In this document: positions 10,362 through 21,162 of the stretch, one piece after another
Layout of the letters: every line of letters starts with the position of its first letter
Numbering within the stretch: the stretch's first letter is position 1
Source: Aquiluna sp.
Lineage (GTDB): Bacteria; Actinomycetota; Actinomycetes; Actinomycetales; Microbacteriaceae
Direction: 5' to 3'
Length of the DNA stretch: 64,000 nt
Assembly (NCBI GenBank): GCA_017854485.1
Contig: JAFMHN010000004.1
Span: forward strand, 1-64,000
Position numbers and translations under genes: made by a program
Notes under the pieces: model-generated
Told to the model about the DNA's origin: nothing
Databases searched by the model: none
The model's input: the letters and a program-made list of their open reading frames with translations, nothing else

Positions 10362-11090
10362 TTATTGGGTGAAGCCGATGATTATCGGCGGCAGGGTAAG
10401 CAGCAAGAATGCAGGCAGCGTTGTCAGGGACAGTGGAATCAGTAATTTCACTGATAGTCGCCTAGCGCCTTCGATTCGCTCCGACAGCAGTTTTTGATTG
10501 AGCTGCTCGAGCTCCGAATCAATCAGTGAGACAAGCTTCGCTCCGGTTTGTTTAGAAAGTTCAATCAGGTTGGTTGTCTCACTTGAATCAAGCTTTGCTA
10601 ACCGCGTTTCGATTTTGGACAGTGGTTCTCCTGCAGCCAGACAAATTCGCAGCACCATCAGCGAGTGGGTGGGATCTGGTCGTGGCTCGTGGAAGGTGGC
10701 CAGCATTTTTCCTGAAATCTTGTGGCCGAGTCCCAGGAGTGCGGCTGCCAGCAGACCCGCGATAATCCCGACCGGGTGCAACAGCCCCTTGAAGCTTGCC
10801 AGCCCCATGATCTGTGACATCAGGAATGCAACCAGTGGCAGCCACAACAGCAGAGTCCTAGTCGCCTGCGGAACAGCCTGGGCTTGAGAAACCTCTTGAG
10901 CGCTGCGCTCCTCGTGGCGAAGCTGCAACTCGAGCTGCGACAGTGTTGGAACCAGCGGCGCCCCAAGCTCAAAGGCGAGCGTTATGAACTGCCTGAATTT
11001 CTCTGGGAGCTGTTCCGGGTCTGCCAGGTCAACAGCGGTTGCGAATGGAACGCCTGCCGAGATTAACCCCGAGAGCATCGCTGGCCGCAT
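10362..11090 (-). CDS. Type II secretion system F family protein (TadB/TadC-like)
   Basis: 242 aa with three hydrophobic segments including LLIPLSLTTLPAFLLLTLPPIIIGF; between tadA and the pilin-like ORF. Confidence 0.8.
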   Translation of the reverse strand: MRPAMLSGLISAGVPFATAVDLADPEQLPEKFRQFITLAFELGAPLVPTLSQLELQLRHEERSAQEVSQAQAVPQATRTLLLWLPLVAFLMSQIMGLASFKGLLHPVGIIAGLLAAALLGLGHKISGKMLATFHEPRPDPTHSLMVLRICLAAGEPLSKIETRLAKLDSSETTNLIELSKQTGAKLVSLIDSELEQLNQKLLSERIEGARRLSVKLLIPLSLTTLPAFLLLTLPPIIIGFTQ

Positions 11091-12019
11091 CAGATCTCCA
11101 GCTGCTCAATTTGAAGGCCGGCTGCAGATAAGACCGGCCTGCCAATTGCTGTGACTAGACGCTGACTTTTCACCCTGCCCAGTTGCACAACAAAGTCAAT
11201 TGACTGGGAGACCAGCCTCTCGGTCAACTCGGTGGCGAAACCGCCCAATAGGCCCAGCACTAAGAATCGCTCTGCTGAGGATGCGAGGCTGGTGGCATGC
11301 AACGTGGTTAAGGTTCCCGAATGCCCGTTGTTAATTGCCTGAAGCAAGACTCGAAACTCTTTAGAGCGAACTTCTCCGACCACGATTCGATCAGGACGCA
11401 TTCGAAGCGCATGCACAATCAATTCATCGAGTTCGATTTGTCCAGCGCCCTCCTGATTCGCCTGTCTTTCAGTGAGCGAAATAGCTGGTGCATCCAGAAA
11501 AAGCTCGGGGGTTTGCTCAATGCAGATAATTCGCTCGTTCGAATCTTGCAGCAATGCCCGCAACAAAGTTGTCTTTCCGACACCGGTTGGGCCGCACACA
11601 ACCATGGATTTGCCGCCCCTGACCTGCTCGTTGAGCCAGGCCAGCTGACTCAAGGTCAGCATGCCGGATGATTGCAGTACCTCCAGGGTCTTGGTTTCTG
11701 GCGCGTGCACCCGAATGCTTAGAAGCGGCTTTTCTGAAAGCCCGAATGGCAACACGGCGTGGAATCTTGCTCCACGGATCACAAAGTCGGCTACTGGCTT
11801 GGCGATATCAATTCGGGAGCCTGCCTCAAGCGCTAGCTCGACAATTGCAGCAACCATTTCTTGATCAGATTTATAGATTGGTGCCAGGACCTGAAAGCCA
11901 GACCCGAAGTCGGCTCTGGTCAGACTCGAGCCATCAATCACCAAATCGGTGATACCGGGTGTCTGAATTATTTGCCAGAGGGCATTGGTTTCACTTCGCA
12001 CAAGCACATGGTTCGCCAT
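11090..12019 (-). CDS. tadA: CpaF/TadA family secretion ATPase
   Basis: SMVVCGPTGVGKTTLLRALL Walker A; RMRPDRIVVGEVRSKEFRVLLQAINNGHSGTLTTLHA. Confidence 0.93.
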   Translation of the reverse strand: MANHVLVRSETNALWQIIQTPGITDLVIDGSSLTRADFGSGFQVLAPIYKSDQEMVAAIVELALEAGSRIDIAKPVADFVIRGARFHAVLPFGLSEKPLLSIRVHAPETKTLEVLQSSGMLTLSQLAWLNEQVRGGKSMVVCGPTGVGKTTLLRALLQDSNERIICIEQTPELFLDAPAISLTERQANQEGAGQIELDELIVHALRMRPDRIVVGEVRSKEFRVLLQAINNGHSGTLTTLHATSLASSAERFLVLGLLGGFATELTERLVSQSIDFVVQLGRVKSQRLVTAIGRPVLSAAGLQIEQLEI

Positions 12020-12056
12020 CTGAAAACAGAGTTCAGTGCAAAAAATAAAACTGTGT

Positions 12057-12131
12057 AAAAAGGGGATGGCGGCAGGTTTGGGGGAAACCTGCCGCCGGTG
12101 ATGCCAGCAATGGGGGGCGCTGACATCACGA
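12057..12131 (-). ncRNA. 6C-motif-like small RNA
   Basis: On the minus strand: hairpin GTGATGTCAGC-GCCCCCCATT-GCTGGCATCAC (12129-12098), then GGCGGCAGGTTT-CCCCC-AAACCTGCCGCC (12096-12068), then ATCCCCTTTTT. Two adjacent stems with C-run loops plus a U-tract match the actinobacterial 6C RNA architecture. Confidence 0.78.
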
Positions 12132-12339
12132 CTGATCTAAATCAGTACCATAATCCTACGATGGTTTTCATGAATTTGTCCCCCAAACGGGGAAATATCA
12201 AAAAACTGAGATTTGCCTGAATTTGGATTCTGAAGTCTGGCGTTACGTCTCTAACGGCAACAGGGCGCCAGCATCTCGGCAATGTGTAATTCCTGTAAGT
12301 TGATAGGGCACAGAAGCTCTAAGTAAGTGGAGGACAAAG

Positions 12340-14313
12340 TTGTCTGAACAGCACGAGATTGAAAACCTACTGAACGAAACCCGTTCGTTTCAACCAAGCG
12401 AAGAATTTGCGGCAAATTCAATCGCCAAGCAGGAGATCTACGACAGAGCGAAGGCGGACCGCCTTGAGTTTTGGGCACAGCAGGCCAGGCAACTTCACTG
12501 GCACAAGCCTTTTACTGAAACCCTGGATTTCAGCAATGCTCCATTCGCTAAATGGTTTGCGGATGGCGAACTAAACGTGAGCTACAACTGCCTCGATCGC
12601 CATGTTGAGGCCGGTTGGGGTAAGCGGGTGGCACTATTTTTTGAGGGTGAGCCCGGCGACACCAAGGTTTACACCTATCTAGATCTAATGCAGCAAGTCA
12701 AGCGTGCGGCGAACGTTCTGATTCGCATGGGTGTTCAGCCTGGTGATCGAGTTGCTATTTACATGCCAATGATTCCGGAGGCAATCATCGCAATGCAGGC
12801 GGTTGCCAGAATCGGTGCCGTGCACTCGGTGGTCTTCGGTGGCTTTAGTGCCGACTCACTTGCAACAAGAATTCAAGATGCCGAGGCCAAGGTTGTAATC
12901 ACCGCCGATGGCGGTTTCCGCAAAGGCAAGGCAACAGCCCTCAAGCCTGCAGTTGACCAGGCGCTGGCTGACCACAAGTGCCCAACGGTTGAGCACGTTT
13001 TGGTTGTGAACCGCACTGGGCAAGATGTCGACTGGGACGACTCGGTTGATGTTTGGTGGGAAGAGCAGATGCAGAGCGTGGATGCAGACCATGTTGCGGT
13101 TGCCTTCAACGCTGAGCACCCGCTGTTCATCCTGTATACCTCTGGCACCACCGGCAAGCCCAAGGGTATCCTGCACACAACTGGTGGTTATCTAACTCAG
13201 GCTAGCTACACTCACAAGAACGTCTTTGATCTGCACGAGGGTCAAGATGTCTACTGGTGCACAGCAGATGTTGGCTGGATAACCGGTCACTCCTATGTTG
13301 CCTACGGTCCGCTAGCCAACGGGGCAACTCAGGTTATTTATGAAGGAACACCGGACACCCCGGACTGGGGCAGATGGTGGGACATAGTTCAGAAGTACCA
13401 CGTGAGCATCTTCTACACCGCACCAACAGCCATCAGGTCTTTCATGAAGCTTGGAAGTTCCGTGGTAAGCCACTACGACCTGAGCTCAATCAGAGTGCTT
13501 GGTTCCGTTGGTGAGCCAATTAACCCAGAGGCCTGGATGTGGTACCGCGAGGTAATCGGCTCCAATAAAGCTCCAATTGTTGACACCTGGTGGCAAACCG
13601 AAACTGGAGCCATCATGGTTTCACCACTTCCAGGAATCACCGCAGCCAAGCCGGGCAGTGCGCAGGTTCCAATTCCTGGCATTGAAATGGCGGTGCTCGA
13701 CGACCAGGGCCATGAAGTTGGTCCTGGTCACGGAGGCTATCTGGCAATCACCGAGCCTTGGCCATCGATGCTCAGGGGCATTTGGGGCGACCCGGAACGA
13801 TTCAAGGAAACCTACTGGTCCAGGTTCCCCGGCAAGTACTTTGCCGGAGACGGCGCCAAGCTCGATGCCGATGGTGACCTCTGGTTGCTCGGAAGGGTCG
13901 ATGATGTCATGAACATTTCAGGGCATCGCCTCAGCACAACTGAAATCGAATCCGCGCTTGTGTCTCACCCGCTAGTTGCTGAGGCGGCAGTGGTTGGTGC
14001 TAGTGATGAAACCACCGGTCAGGCCGTGGTGGCATTCGTAATCCTGCGCAAGAGTCAGCTTGATCATTCAGGTAGCGAAGCCGACACCTCCAGGACGTTA
14101 CGTGAGCATGTTGCCAAGGAGATTGGTCCAATCGCCAAGCCACGCACCATCTTTGTGGTTCCAGAACTGCCAAAGACTCGCTCCGGAAAGATCATGAGAA
14201 GGCTCTTGAAGGATGTCGCAGAGGATCGACCCATTGGTGATGTCACGACCTTGGCCGACACCTCAGTGATGGACACCATCAGCACCAAGATTGATTCTGG
14301 AGCCAACGACTAA
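12340..14313 (+). CDS. acs: Acetyl-CoA synthetase (TTG start)
   Basis: YTSGTTGKPKGILHTTGGYL, WWQTETGAIM, GRVDDVMNISGHRLSTTEIESAL, KTRSGKIMRRLL. Confidence 0.96.
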   Translation: MSEQHEIENLLNETRSFQPSEEFAANSIAKQEIYDRAKADRLEFWAQQARQLHWHKPFTETLDFSNAPFAKWFADGELNVSYNCLDRHVEAGWGKRVALFFEGEPGDTKVYTYLDLMQQVKRAANVLIRMGVQPGDRVAIYMPMIPEAIIAMQAVARIGAVHSVVFGGFSADSLATRIQDAEAKVVITADGGFRKGKATALKPAVDQALADHKCPTVEHVLVVNRTGQDVDWDDSVDVWWEEQMQSVDADHVAVAFNAEHPLFILYTSGTTGKPKGILHTTGGYLTQASYTHKNVFDLHEGQDVYWCTADVGWITGHSYVAYGPLANGATQVIYEGTPDTPDWGRWWDIVQKYHVSIFYTAPTAIRSFMKLGSSVVSHYDLSSIRVLGSVGEPINPEAWMWYREVIGSNKAPIVDTWWQTETGAIMVSPLPGITAAKPGSAQVPIPGIEMAVLDDQGHEVGPGHGGYLAITEPWPSMLRGIWGDPERFKETYWSRFPGKYFAGDGAKLDADGDLWLLGRVDDVMNISGHRLSTTEIESALVSHPLVAEAAVVGASDETTGQAVVAFVILRKSQLDHSGSEADTSRTLREHVAKEIGPIAKPRTIFVVPELPKTRSGKIMRRLLKDVAEDRPIGDVTTLADTSVMDTISTKIDSGAND

Positions 14314-14751
14314 ATGATCAGGCTGGCCAATCAGGCAGACCAGACTGCCCTGATTGGGCTGCTGAATGATTTTGCTCAGGAGGCCCTGGCTCCGCTTACG
14401 ACCGAGCACCTAACGGCAGCGGTGACTCCACTTTTGCGAGGCACTGAGCTGGGAGAAATCTGGGTTCTGGAGCACGAACAAAACCTGATTGGCTATCTGG
14501 TAATCGGTTGGGGTTGGGGAATTGAATCAGGCGGCAGAGAAGCTCTCATCGACGAGGTTTTCGTAAGTCAGCCTCATCGCAATCAAGGACTTGGGGCCCA
14601 GCTAGTGGAGGCCGCGCTGGCTAGAGCCAAAGAGCTTGATGCCAAGACCGTGTTTTTAGAAACCGAACAATCAAACCCAGAATCAAGAAAGCTTTATCAA
14701 AACCTTGGCTTTGAGGTAGAAGACTCGGTTTGGATGCGAAAAGCCCTTTAG
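14314..14751 (+). CDS. GNAT family N-acetyltransferase
   Basis: VFVSQPHRNQGLGAQLVEAAL acetyl-CoA binding motif; LETEQSNPESRKLYQNLGFE. Confidence 0.88.
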   Translation: MIRLANQADQTALIGLLNDFAQEALAPLTTEHLTAAVTPLLRGTELGEIWVLEHEQNLIGYLVIGWGWGIESGGREALIDEVFVSQPHRNQGLGAQLVEAALARAKELDAKTVFLETEQSNPESRKLYQNLGFEVEDSVWMRKAL

Positions 14752-15213
14752 CTACTCAAACTCGACAATTAGTTCAACCTCGACCGGAGCATCCAGCGGC
14801 AACACCGGCACACCGACAGCGCTTCTAGCGTGCTTGCCTGCATCACCGAAGACCTGCTGCAAAAACTCAGAGGCGCCATTGATGACACTTGGCTGGGCCG
14901 TGAACTGAGGTACCGATGCCACGAAGCCCACAACCTTGACAACCTGCTTCACTCGGTCCAGGTCACCAAGCACCGACTTGATAGCAGCAAGGGCATTCAG
15001 AGCACAGCGCTCAGCGATTCGGGCGCCCTGCTCGGTATCAATATCGGCACCAAGTTTCCCGGTTGCCATGAGCTTGCCGTCAATCAGTGGGATTTGCCCT
15101 GCCGTGAAGACAAGATTGCCGCTAATCATTGCGGGCAGGTAGGAGCCGGCAGGGGTTGCAACCTGCGGCAGAGTGTGACCAAGTTCTGCTAGGCGGCTTT
15201 CTACTTTGCTCAC
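14752..15213 (-). CDS. RidA family protein (Rid/YjgF)
   Basis: GNLVFTAGQIPLIDG, CALNALAAIKSVLGDLDRVKQVVKVVGFV, GKHARSAVGVPVLPLDAPVEVELIVE. Confidence 0.9.
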   Translation of the reverse strand: MSKVESRLAELGHTLPQVATPAGSYLPAMISGNLVFTAGQIPLIDGKLMATGKLGADIDTEQGARIAERCALNALAAIKSVLGDLDRVKQVVKVVGFVASVPQFTAQPSVINGASEFLQQVFGDAGKHARSAVGVPVLPLDAPVEVELIVEFE

Positions 15214-15365
15214 TCTGCTGCCTCACGTTTAAAGAAGGCGATTAGGCCACCCTGTGGCCCAGTAATTACCTGAACCAGCTCCCAACCTTGGGTTCCCCAG
15301 GTGTTTAGGATTTGAGTTTCCTTATGCAGCAATAGCGGCGTAGTTACATACTCCCACTTGGTCAT
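15210..15365 (-). CDS. DUF4177-like small protein (51 aa), absent from ORF track
   Basis: Manual translation: MTKWEYVTTPLLLHKETQILNTWGTQGWELVQVITGPQGGLIAFFKREAAE*; 4-nt overlap with the GTG start of the ridA-like gene. Confidence 0.85.
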   Translation of the reverse strand: MTKWEYVTTPLLLHKETQILNTWGTQGWELVQVITGPQGGLIAFFKREAAE

Positions 15366-15407
15366 TTCACAGCTCCAATTCAGCCTATTGCGAGTATCCT
15401 AGAGCCT

Positions 15408-17957
15408 ATGTCTGGCAGTTCTAAATCCTCTACGTTCACAAACCTTCTAAAGTTCGGTCTGTTGAGCGCTGTGGCTGGGCTCTTGTCGGTGGCCCTGTTG
15501 GCTCCCGCGGTGGCGGTGGCGGGTGTGGTAACCACCACCTCAATCGGGATGTTTGAGGGTCTTCCTGCCTACATCAAGCCCGTAAATGCCTCACAGTCAT
15601 CTTCGATTTACGCACTGCGTGAGGGCAACCCAGAGAAGATTGCCACTTTTTACCATGAGAACCGGGTTGAGGTTCCATTTGAATCGATCTCAGAAAACTT
15701 GATCAATGCCGTAGTGGCGACCGAGGACCCCAGGTTCTATGAGCATGGCGGCGTTGATATCATCTCCTTGATTCGAGCAACACTGACAAACATTGCAACC
15801 TTTGGCGATGGGCCAGGTGCTTCCACGATCACCATGCAGTACGTCAGACAGTCAATGGTGGAGGCGGCCAACCTCTCCGGTGACACAGCGGCGATTCAAG
15901 CGGCCACTGAAGTTAGCGTTGAGAGAAAACTTAAAGAGATTCGTCTTGCTATTGCTCTAGAGAAGGAAGTCTCCAAAAAAGACATCCTGGCCGGTTACCT
16001 AAACCTGGTGTTCCTTGGCAACCAGATCAACGGTGTTGAAACCGCCTCCCAGTACTACTTTGGACTGCCCTCGAGCAAGCTGAACGTGCCGCAGGCAGCC
16101 TACCTGGCCGGAATGCTGAAGTCCCCGAATGATTACAAGCCAGACGAAGCGGATAACCTCGAGCGCGGTCTAAGCCGAAGAAACTATGTCATTCAAAACA
16201 TGGCTGACGAGGGCTACATAACCCAGGTTCAGGCAGAAGGCTACAAAGCCAGCCCGATCCAGACTCAGATAACAAGAACCCAGCAGGGGTGTGAAGAAAA
16301 CCAGACCACAGCATTCTTCTGCGACTACACCGTTTGGACCATCAGAAACTCTCCTGAATTCGGAGTCACCTCAGAAGAGCGGGAAATGCTGCTTCGTCGC
16401 GGTGGTCTAGAGATTTACACAACCATTGACCTTGACATTCAGCAGGCGGCCTGGGACGCGGTAATGACCAACTTGCCTCCTGAAAATGAGTGGGGCTTTG
16501 GAACAGCAGCGGTGTCAGTTGAAGTTGGTACTGGCCGAATAGTTGCGATGGCTCAAAACAGATACTTCGATCAAAGTGACTCCCCTGCCGTGGGCGGCAC
16601 CAGCGTGAACTTCAACTCCGACAAGCCATATGGTGGGTCGTCTGGCTTTCAGCCGGGCTCAACCTACAAGGTATTCACCCTGGCCGAATGGCTTAAGAAC
16701 GGCTACACCCTCGGTGACCATGTTGATGGCCGAGTGTTTACCGGTGAAGATGTGGACCTTGACGGCGAGCCAGACAAGGTAAAGATTTGGGATGTCTCAA
16801 AAGACTTCCGCGCAAGCTGTGGTGGCGTAGTAGGACTTTGGGAAGTCAACAACTCCGGTGATCAAACCATCGATGACATCAGTGTTCGTCAGGCGGTTGT
16901 AACCTCTCAGAACACCGCCTTTGCGGCAATGGCATCGCAGCTTGACCTCTGTGCCATCAGAGACACTGCTGCTGCATTTGGCGTTCACCGGGCCGATGGC
17001 AACGAGCTTCTCTACGTGCCTTCTGCAATCTTGGGGACAAACGAAATTGCGCCCTTGACAATGGCGGCTGCCTACGCCGGAATTTCAAACGGTGGGGTTT
17101 ACTGCTCTCCGATCGCGATTGACAGAGTGGTGCTCAGAAAGAGCTCCGAGGAACTAGCTGTTCCGGAGAGCCTATGTAACCAGTCTGTGGCACCCGAGAT
17201 TGCAGCCGCCATGATTGATGCCATGAAGGGTGTTGTCTCCGGCGGAACAGGTGCTGCTGCGAACACCAACGACGGCACGCCACTTGCCGGCAAGACTGGA
17301 ACCACTGACGATCGCATTCACACCTGGATGGCTGGGTTCTCAACCGAGGTTGCAACGGCAGTTTGGGTTGGAAACGTCGTTGGTCTTACACCTCAGACTG
17401 GCAAGTCAGTAAACGGTCGTGCGGTCTCCACAATCCGTCACGCAGTCTGGCGCGACTTGATGCTGGAAGTAAATAAGCACTACGAGGAAAGTCAATTCCC
17501 GAAGGCGAACCCTCGTTACGTTGAACCAACTCTTCGAACTGTCCCTCAGGTTGAGGGCTTCGAGCTGGACATCGCAAAGATGCAGCTAATTACCGGTGAC
17601 TTGAACGTGAAGGTTGTTGAAACCCCCGTTCCCTCTGCGCAACCCATCGGTACCGTTGCCTACACCTTCCCTGCTTTTGGTGAGAGTATGCCAAGAGGTT
17701 CAATCATTGAAATTTATGTCTCCTCTGGTGGCCAGCTACTTATGCCAGATGTCTCTGGCCTAAGCCTGCAAGATGCCTATACCAAACTAGAGATCGCCGG
17801 CTTGTTCCCTACCTATCCACAACCAAGCCAAACCTGGATGCTAAACCTTTGTAACCCTGCGCTTCCCACCGGTTCGGTTCATTCAACCATTCCGGCCGCT
17901 GGCGAGGCAGTTATCCTGGCAAGCGCCGTTATTGTTCAACCAAACGCATGTGGCTAG
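15408..17957 (+). CDS. Bifunctional penicillin-binding protein (transglycosylase/transpeptidase) with C-terminal PASTA domains
   Basis: ATEDPRFYEHGGVD, GASTITMQYVRQ, GGSSGFQPGSTYKVFTLAEWL, LAGKTGTTDD, PASTA-like MPDVSGLSLQDAYTKLEIAGL. Confidence 0.94.
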   Translation: MSGSSKSSTFTNLLKFGLLSAVAGLLSVALLAPAVAVAGVVTTTSIGMFEGLPAYIKPVNASQSSSIYALREGNPEKIATFYHENRVEVPFESISENLINAVVATEDPRFYEHGGVDIISLIRATLTNIATFGDGPGASTITMQYVRQSMVEAANLSGDTAAIQAATEVSVERKLKEIRLAIALEKEVSKKDILAGYLNLVFLGNQINGVETASQYYFGLPSSKLNVPQAAYLAGMLKSPNDYKPDEADNLERGLSRRNYVIQNMADEGYITQVQAEGYKASPIQTQITRTQQGCEENQTTAFFCDYTVWTIRNSPEFGVTSEEREMLLRRGGLEIYTTIDLDIQQAAWDAVMTNLPPENEWGFGTAAVSVEVGTGRIVAMAQNRYFDQSDSPAVGGTSVNFNSDKPYGGSSGFQPGSTYKVFTLAEWLKNGYTLGDHVDGRVFTGEDVDLDGEPDKVKIWDVSKDFRASCGGVVGLWEVNNSGDQTIDDISVRQAVVTSQNTAFAAMASQLDLCAIRDTAAAFGVHRADGNELLYVPSAILGTNEIAPLTMAAAYAGISNGGVYCSPIAIDRVVLRKSSEELAVPESLCNQSVAPEIAAAMIDAMKGVVSGGTGAAANTNDGTPLAGKTGTTDDRIHTWMAGFSTEVATAVWVGNVVGLTPQTGKSVNGRAVSTIRHAVWRDLMLEVNKHYEESQFPKANPRYVEPTLRTVPQVEGFELDIAKMQLITGDLNVKVVETPVPSAQPIGTVAYTFPAFGESMPRGSIIEIYVSSGGQLLMPDVSGLSLQDAYTKLEIAGLFPTYPQPSQTWMLNLCNPALPTGSVHSTIPAAGEAVILASAVIVQPNACG

Positions 17958-18775
17958 CTGGTAACTCTGGACCGTTTCGGTTGCACGAGTTAGAGATTGA
18001 GAGCCCGAGTGCAGCCGGCATAAGAATCCTGCATGTCAGCGATCTTCACTTTGCCCCTGGCCAAAAGAACAAGGCGCAGTTTCTAAAGGAACTGGCTGGA
18101 CTAAAGCCGGATCTAGTCATCAACACCGGAGACAACCTCGGCCACAAAGACGCCATCAATCCAACCCTCAGAGCACTTGAACCGCTTCTTGATTTCCCAG
18201 GAGTTTTCGTAAACGGAAGCAATGACTACCGAGCACCGAAGCCCAGGAACCCAATTCGCTACTTCACTGGCCCATCAAAGGTCCAGGCTGGCCAGGCCCT
18301 CGACACCGACAGGTTCATGAGGGAGTTGGTTGGGGCTGGCTGGCAGGATATCAACAACAAATCGGCCAGGCTCGAAATCAAAGGAAAATCGCTGGGCTTC
18401 ATGGGTCTTGATGACCCGCACGACCACCTAGACGACCTTGAATCGCTTGGACAGCAGGCAGCCGAAGTCGCAAATACTGACCTCAAAATCGGTGTTGCTC
18501 ATGCGCCCTACATGAAAGTGATTGACGCCTTCTTGGAAAACCAAGCTGCGCTGATGTTCGCCGGTCACACTCATGGAGGTCAGATTTGCCTTCCTGGCCA
18601 AAAGGCTCTGGTTACAAACTGCGACCTTCCAACTGAATTTGCAAGCGGGCTATCGGCATGGTCAAACGACCAGCAGGAATCAATGCTTCATGTTTCGAAC
18701 GGTCTTGGCTGCTCAATTTACCAACCGGTTAGGCTTTTTTGCCCACCGAGCGCAACGCTAATTACGCTTCGTTAG
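17948..18775 (+). CDS. Metallophosphoesterase
   Basis: [48 protein letters not shown]. Confidence 0.92.
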   Translation: MWLAGNSGPFRLHELEIESPSAAGIRILHVSDLHFAPGQKNKAQFLKELAGLKPDLVINTGDNLGHKDAINPTLRALEPLLDFPGVFVNGSNDYRAPKPRNPIRYFTGPSKVQAGQALDTDRFMRELVGAGWQDINNKSARLEIKGKSLGFMGLDDPHDHLDDLESLGQQAAEVANTDLKIGVAHAPYMKVIDAFLENQAALMFAGHTHGGQICLPGQKALVTNCDLPTEFASGLSAWSNDQQESMLHVSNGLGCSIYQPVRLFCPPSATLITLR

Positions 18776-19839
18776 CCAAGTTCGGCAGCAACAAGCTCGG
18801 CAATTTCGTAGGTGTTGAGGGCCGCACCCTTGCGCAAGTTATCGCCAACCACAAACAAATCAATTGTGTTTGGAAAGTCCTCTGACTGCCTGATTCGACC
18901 AACAAAGGTTGGATCTTGGCCAGCAACATGCTGTGGGGTTGGATAGACATCGTTTGCAGGATCGTCCATCACAACAACCGTTGGCTGTGCCTCAAGCAGT
19001 TCTCGAACTTCGGCCGCAGACAACGCATTGGCGAAGGTTGCGTGAACTGCAAGGCTGTGGCTGACCTGAACTGGCACACGCACGCAGGTTGCAGCCACCT
19101 TCAAATCAGAGATTCCCAGAATCTTTCTAGATTCATTGCGGACCTTTAGCTCCTCGGAGGTGTGTCCGCCATCCTTGAAGCCGCCTGCGGCAGGAATCAC
19201 GTTTAAAGCAATTGGCTTAGCCCATGGCGAGTCAGACAACGGCAGCGAGTTTGCCTCGAGCGTGTTTGTCACGCTGTCAGTGGTCAGCCCTGCTTCAGCA
19301 TTGGTTGCAACCGCAGCAATTTCTGCTGCTAGCCGGTCAATACCGGGAGTGCCGGCGCCAGAAACAGCCTGATAGCTGGCTACCACAAGCTCGGTCAACT
19401 TCCACTTATTGTGCAGGGCACCAAGGGCAGCCATCATGGTGAGTGTGGTGCAGTTGGGGTTTGCAATGATCCCCAGTGGCCTGGACTTAGCAGCGAATGG
19501 GTTCACCTCTGGAACCACCAGTGGGACCTCCGGGTTCATGCGGAATGCCGCTGAGTTATCAACCGCAACCACTCCCTTAGCTGCTGCGATCGGAGCCCAA
19601 ATTTCAGAGACCTCGTCCGGGACATCGAACATTGCAATGTCCATGCCGTTGAAGGCGTCCTCGGAAAGTTCAACCACGGTTAGGTCCTGGCCGTGAACCT
19701 GAATCTTCTTACCGGCACTCCTAGCTGAGGCAATCAGGCGAATCTCTCCCCAGATGTTCTCGCGAGAGTTGATGATGTCGATCATCACGGTGCCAACGGC
19801 ACCGGTTGCTCCAACAAGGGCAAGATTTGGCTTAGACAT
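18772..19839 (-). CDS. asd: Aspartate-semialdehyde dehydrogenase
   Basis: [50 protein letters not shown]; adjacent to lysC. Confidence 0.95.
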   Translation of the reverse strand: MSKPNLALVGATGAVGTVMIDIINSRENIWGEIRLIASARSAGKKIQVHGQDLTVVELSEDAFNGMDIAMFDVPDEVSEIWAPIAAAKGVVAVDNSAAFRMNPEVPLVVPEVNPFAAKSRPLGIIANPNCTTLTMMAALGALHNKWKLTELVVASYQAVSGAGTPGIDRLAAEIAAVATNAEAGLTTDSVTNTLEANSLPLSDSPWAKPIALNVIPAAGGFKDGGHTSEELKVRNESRKILGISDLKVAATCVRVPVQVSHSLAVHATFANALSAAEVRELLEAQPTVVVMDDPANDVYPTPQHVAGQDPTFVGRIRQSEDFPNTIDLFVVGDNLRKGAALNTYEIAELVAAELG

Positions 19840-19841
19840 AA

Positions 19842-21110
19842 TTACCTACCGGTTCCTGAGTAAACGATTGCGGTGTCGGCTGCATCTAGTTCGAAGGCCG
19901 AGTGAACAATTCTGGTTGCTTCTTTTAGCTGATCAGCACGGGTCACAACAGAGATGCGGATCTCGGAAGTTGAAATCATCTCGATGTTGATGCCGGCCTT
20001 TGCCAGAGCACCAAATAGCTTCGATGAAACACCCGTAGAAGTCTTCATGCCGGCCCCAACAATCGAGAGCTTGCCGATTTCATCGTCATAGGTCACTGAT
20101 TGGAAGCCAACATCAGCCTGACGATCTTTCAGGGCCTGCACTACCTTGTGGCGGTCGGAGTGGGGCAGCGTCATTGAGATATCGCTCAGGTTAGTTTCAT
20201 TGGTGGCAACGTTCTGCACGATCATGTCGATGTTGGCACCGGCCTCTGCCACGATCTGGAAGATCTCGGCAGCCTTTCCTGGAATATCGGGAAGCCCGAT
20301 AACTGTCACCTTTGATTGGGTGTCATCAGTTGCAACACCAGAAACGATTGGCTCTTCCATGTCATCTCCTGCCTTAGCTGTGTAGATAAGTGTTCCGGGG
20401 TCAGTGCTGAATGAGGACCTGACCCGAAGCGGCACCTTGTGCCTTCTAGCAAATTCAACCGCGCGAATATAGAGAATCTTCGCTCCAGAGGATGAAAGCT
20501 CGAGCATCGACTCGATGTCAATCTGGGCAAGCTTGTGTGCTCGTGGAACAATCCTTGGGTCTGCAGTGTAGACGCCATCAACGTCGGAGTAGATTTCACA
20601 CATGTCCGCATTGAGCGCCGCAGCCAGCGCAACCGCGGTGGTGTCGGAACCACCTCTACCAAGAGTTGTGGTGTCACCATTTTCAAAGCTAAAGCCCTGG
20701 AAGCCGGCAACAATAGCAACCTCATTATTTGCAAGCGACTCTTGGATTCTGGTTGGCTCCAGTTTCCAGATTCTGGCCGAGCCGTGCTCGGAGTCGGTCG
20801 AAATTCCAGCCTGGTAGCCGGTGAAGGATTTTGCCTTGCCGCCCTGCTCCTTGATTGCCATTGCAAGTAGCGACATAGAAATGCGCTCACCTGCAGTGAG
20901 CAAAACGTCCATCTCACGATCTCCAGCCGGCGCGGAGGAAACCGAGTTAGCCAAGTCGATTAGGTCGTCGGTGGTGTCTCCCATTGCTGAGACAACTACA
21001 CAAACCCGATTGCCCTGAGCCTGGGTCTGCAGCACGCGCGCAGCAATATGTTTGATCTTCTCAGCGTCCGAGACGGAAGATCCTCCATATTTCTGAACGA
21101 TAACTGGCAA
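19842..21110 (-). CDS. lysC: Aspartate kinase
   Basis: [44 protein letters not shown]; tandem ACT domains. Confidence 0.96.
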   Translation of the reverse strand: MPVIVQKYGGSSVSDAEKIKHIAARVLQTQAQGNRVCVVVSAMGDTTDDLIDLANSVSSAPAGDREMDVLLTAGERISMSLLAMAIKEQGGKAKSFTGYQAGISTDSEHGSARIWKLEPTRIQESLANNEVAIVAGFQGFSFENGDTTTLGRGGSDTTAVALAAALNADMCEIYSDVDGVYTADPRIVPRAHKLAQIDIESMLELSSSGAKILYIRAVEFARRHKVPLRVRSSFSTDPGTLIYTAKAGDDMEEPIVSGVATDDTQSKVTVIGLPDIPGKAAEIFQIVAEAGANIDMIVQNVATNETNLSDISMTLPHSDRHKVVQALKDRQADVGFQSVTYDDEIGKLSIVGAGMKTSTGVSSKLFGALAKAGINIEMISTSEIRISVVTRADQLKEATRIVHSAFELDAADTAIVYSGTGR

Positions 21111-21162
21111 TTACAGCTCCTAGATTGGGGGGAAGTATGCCGCCGTTGGCATCTGAGCCATT

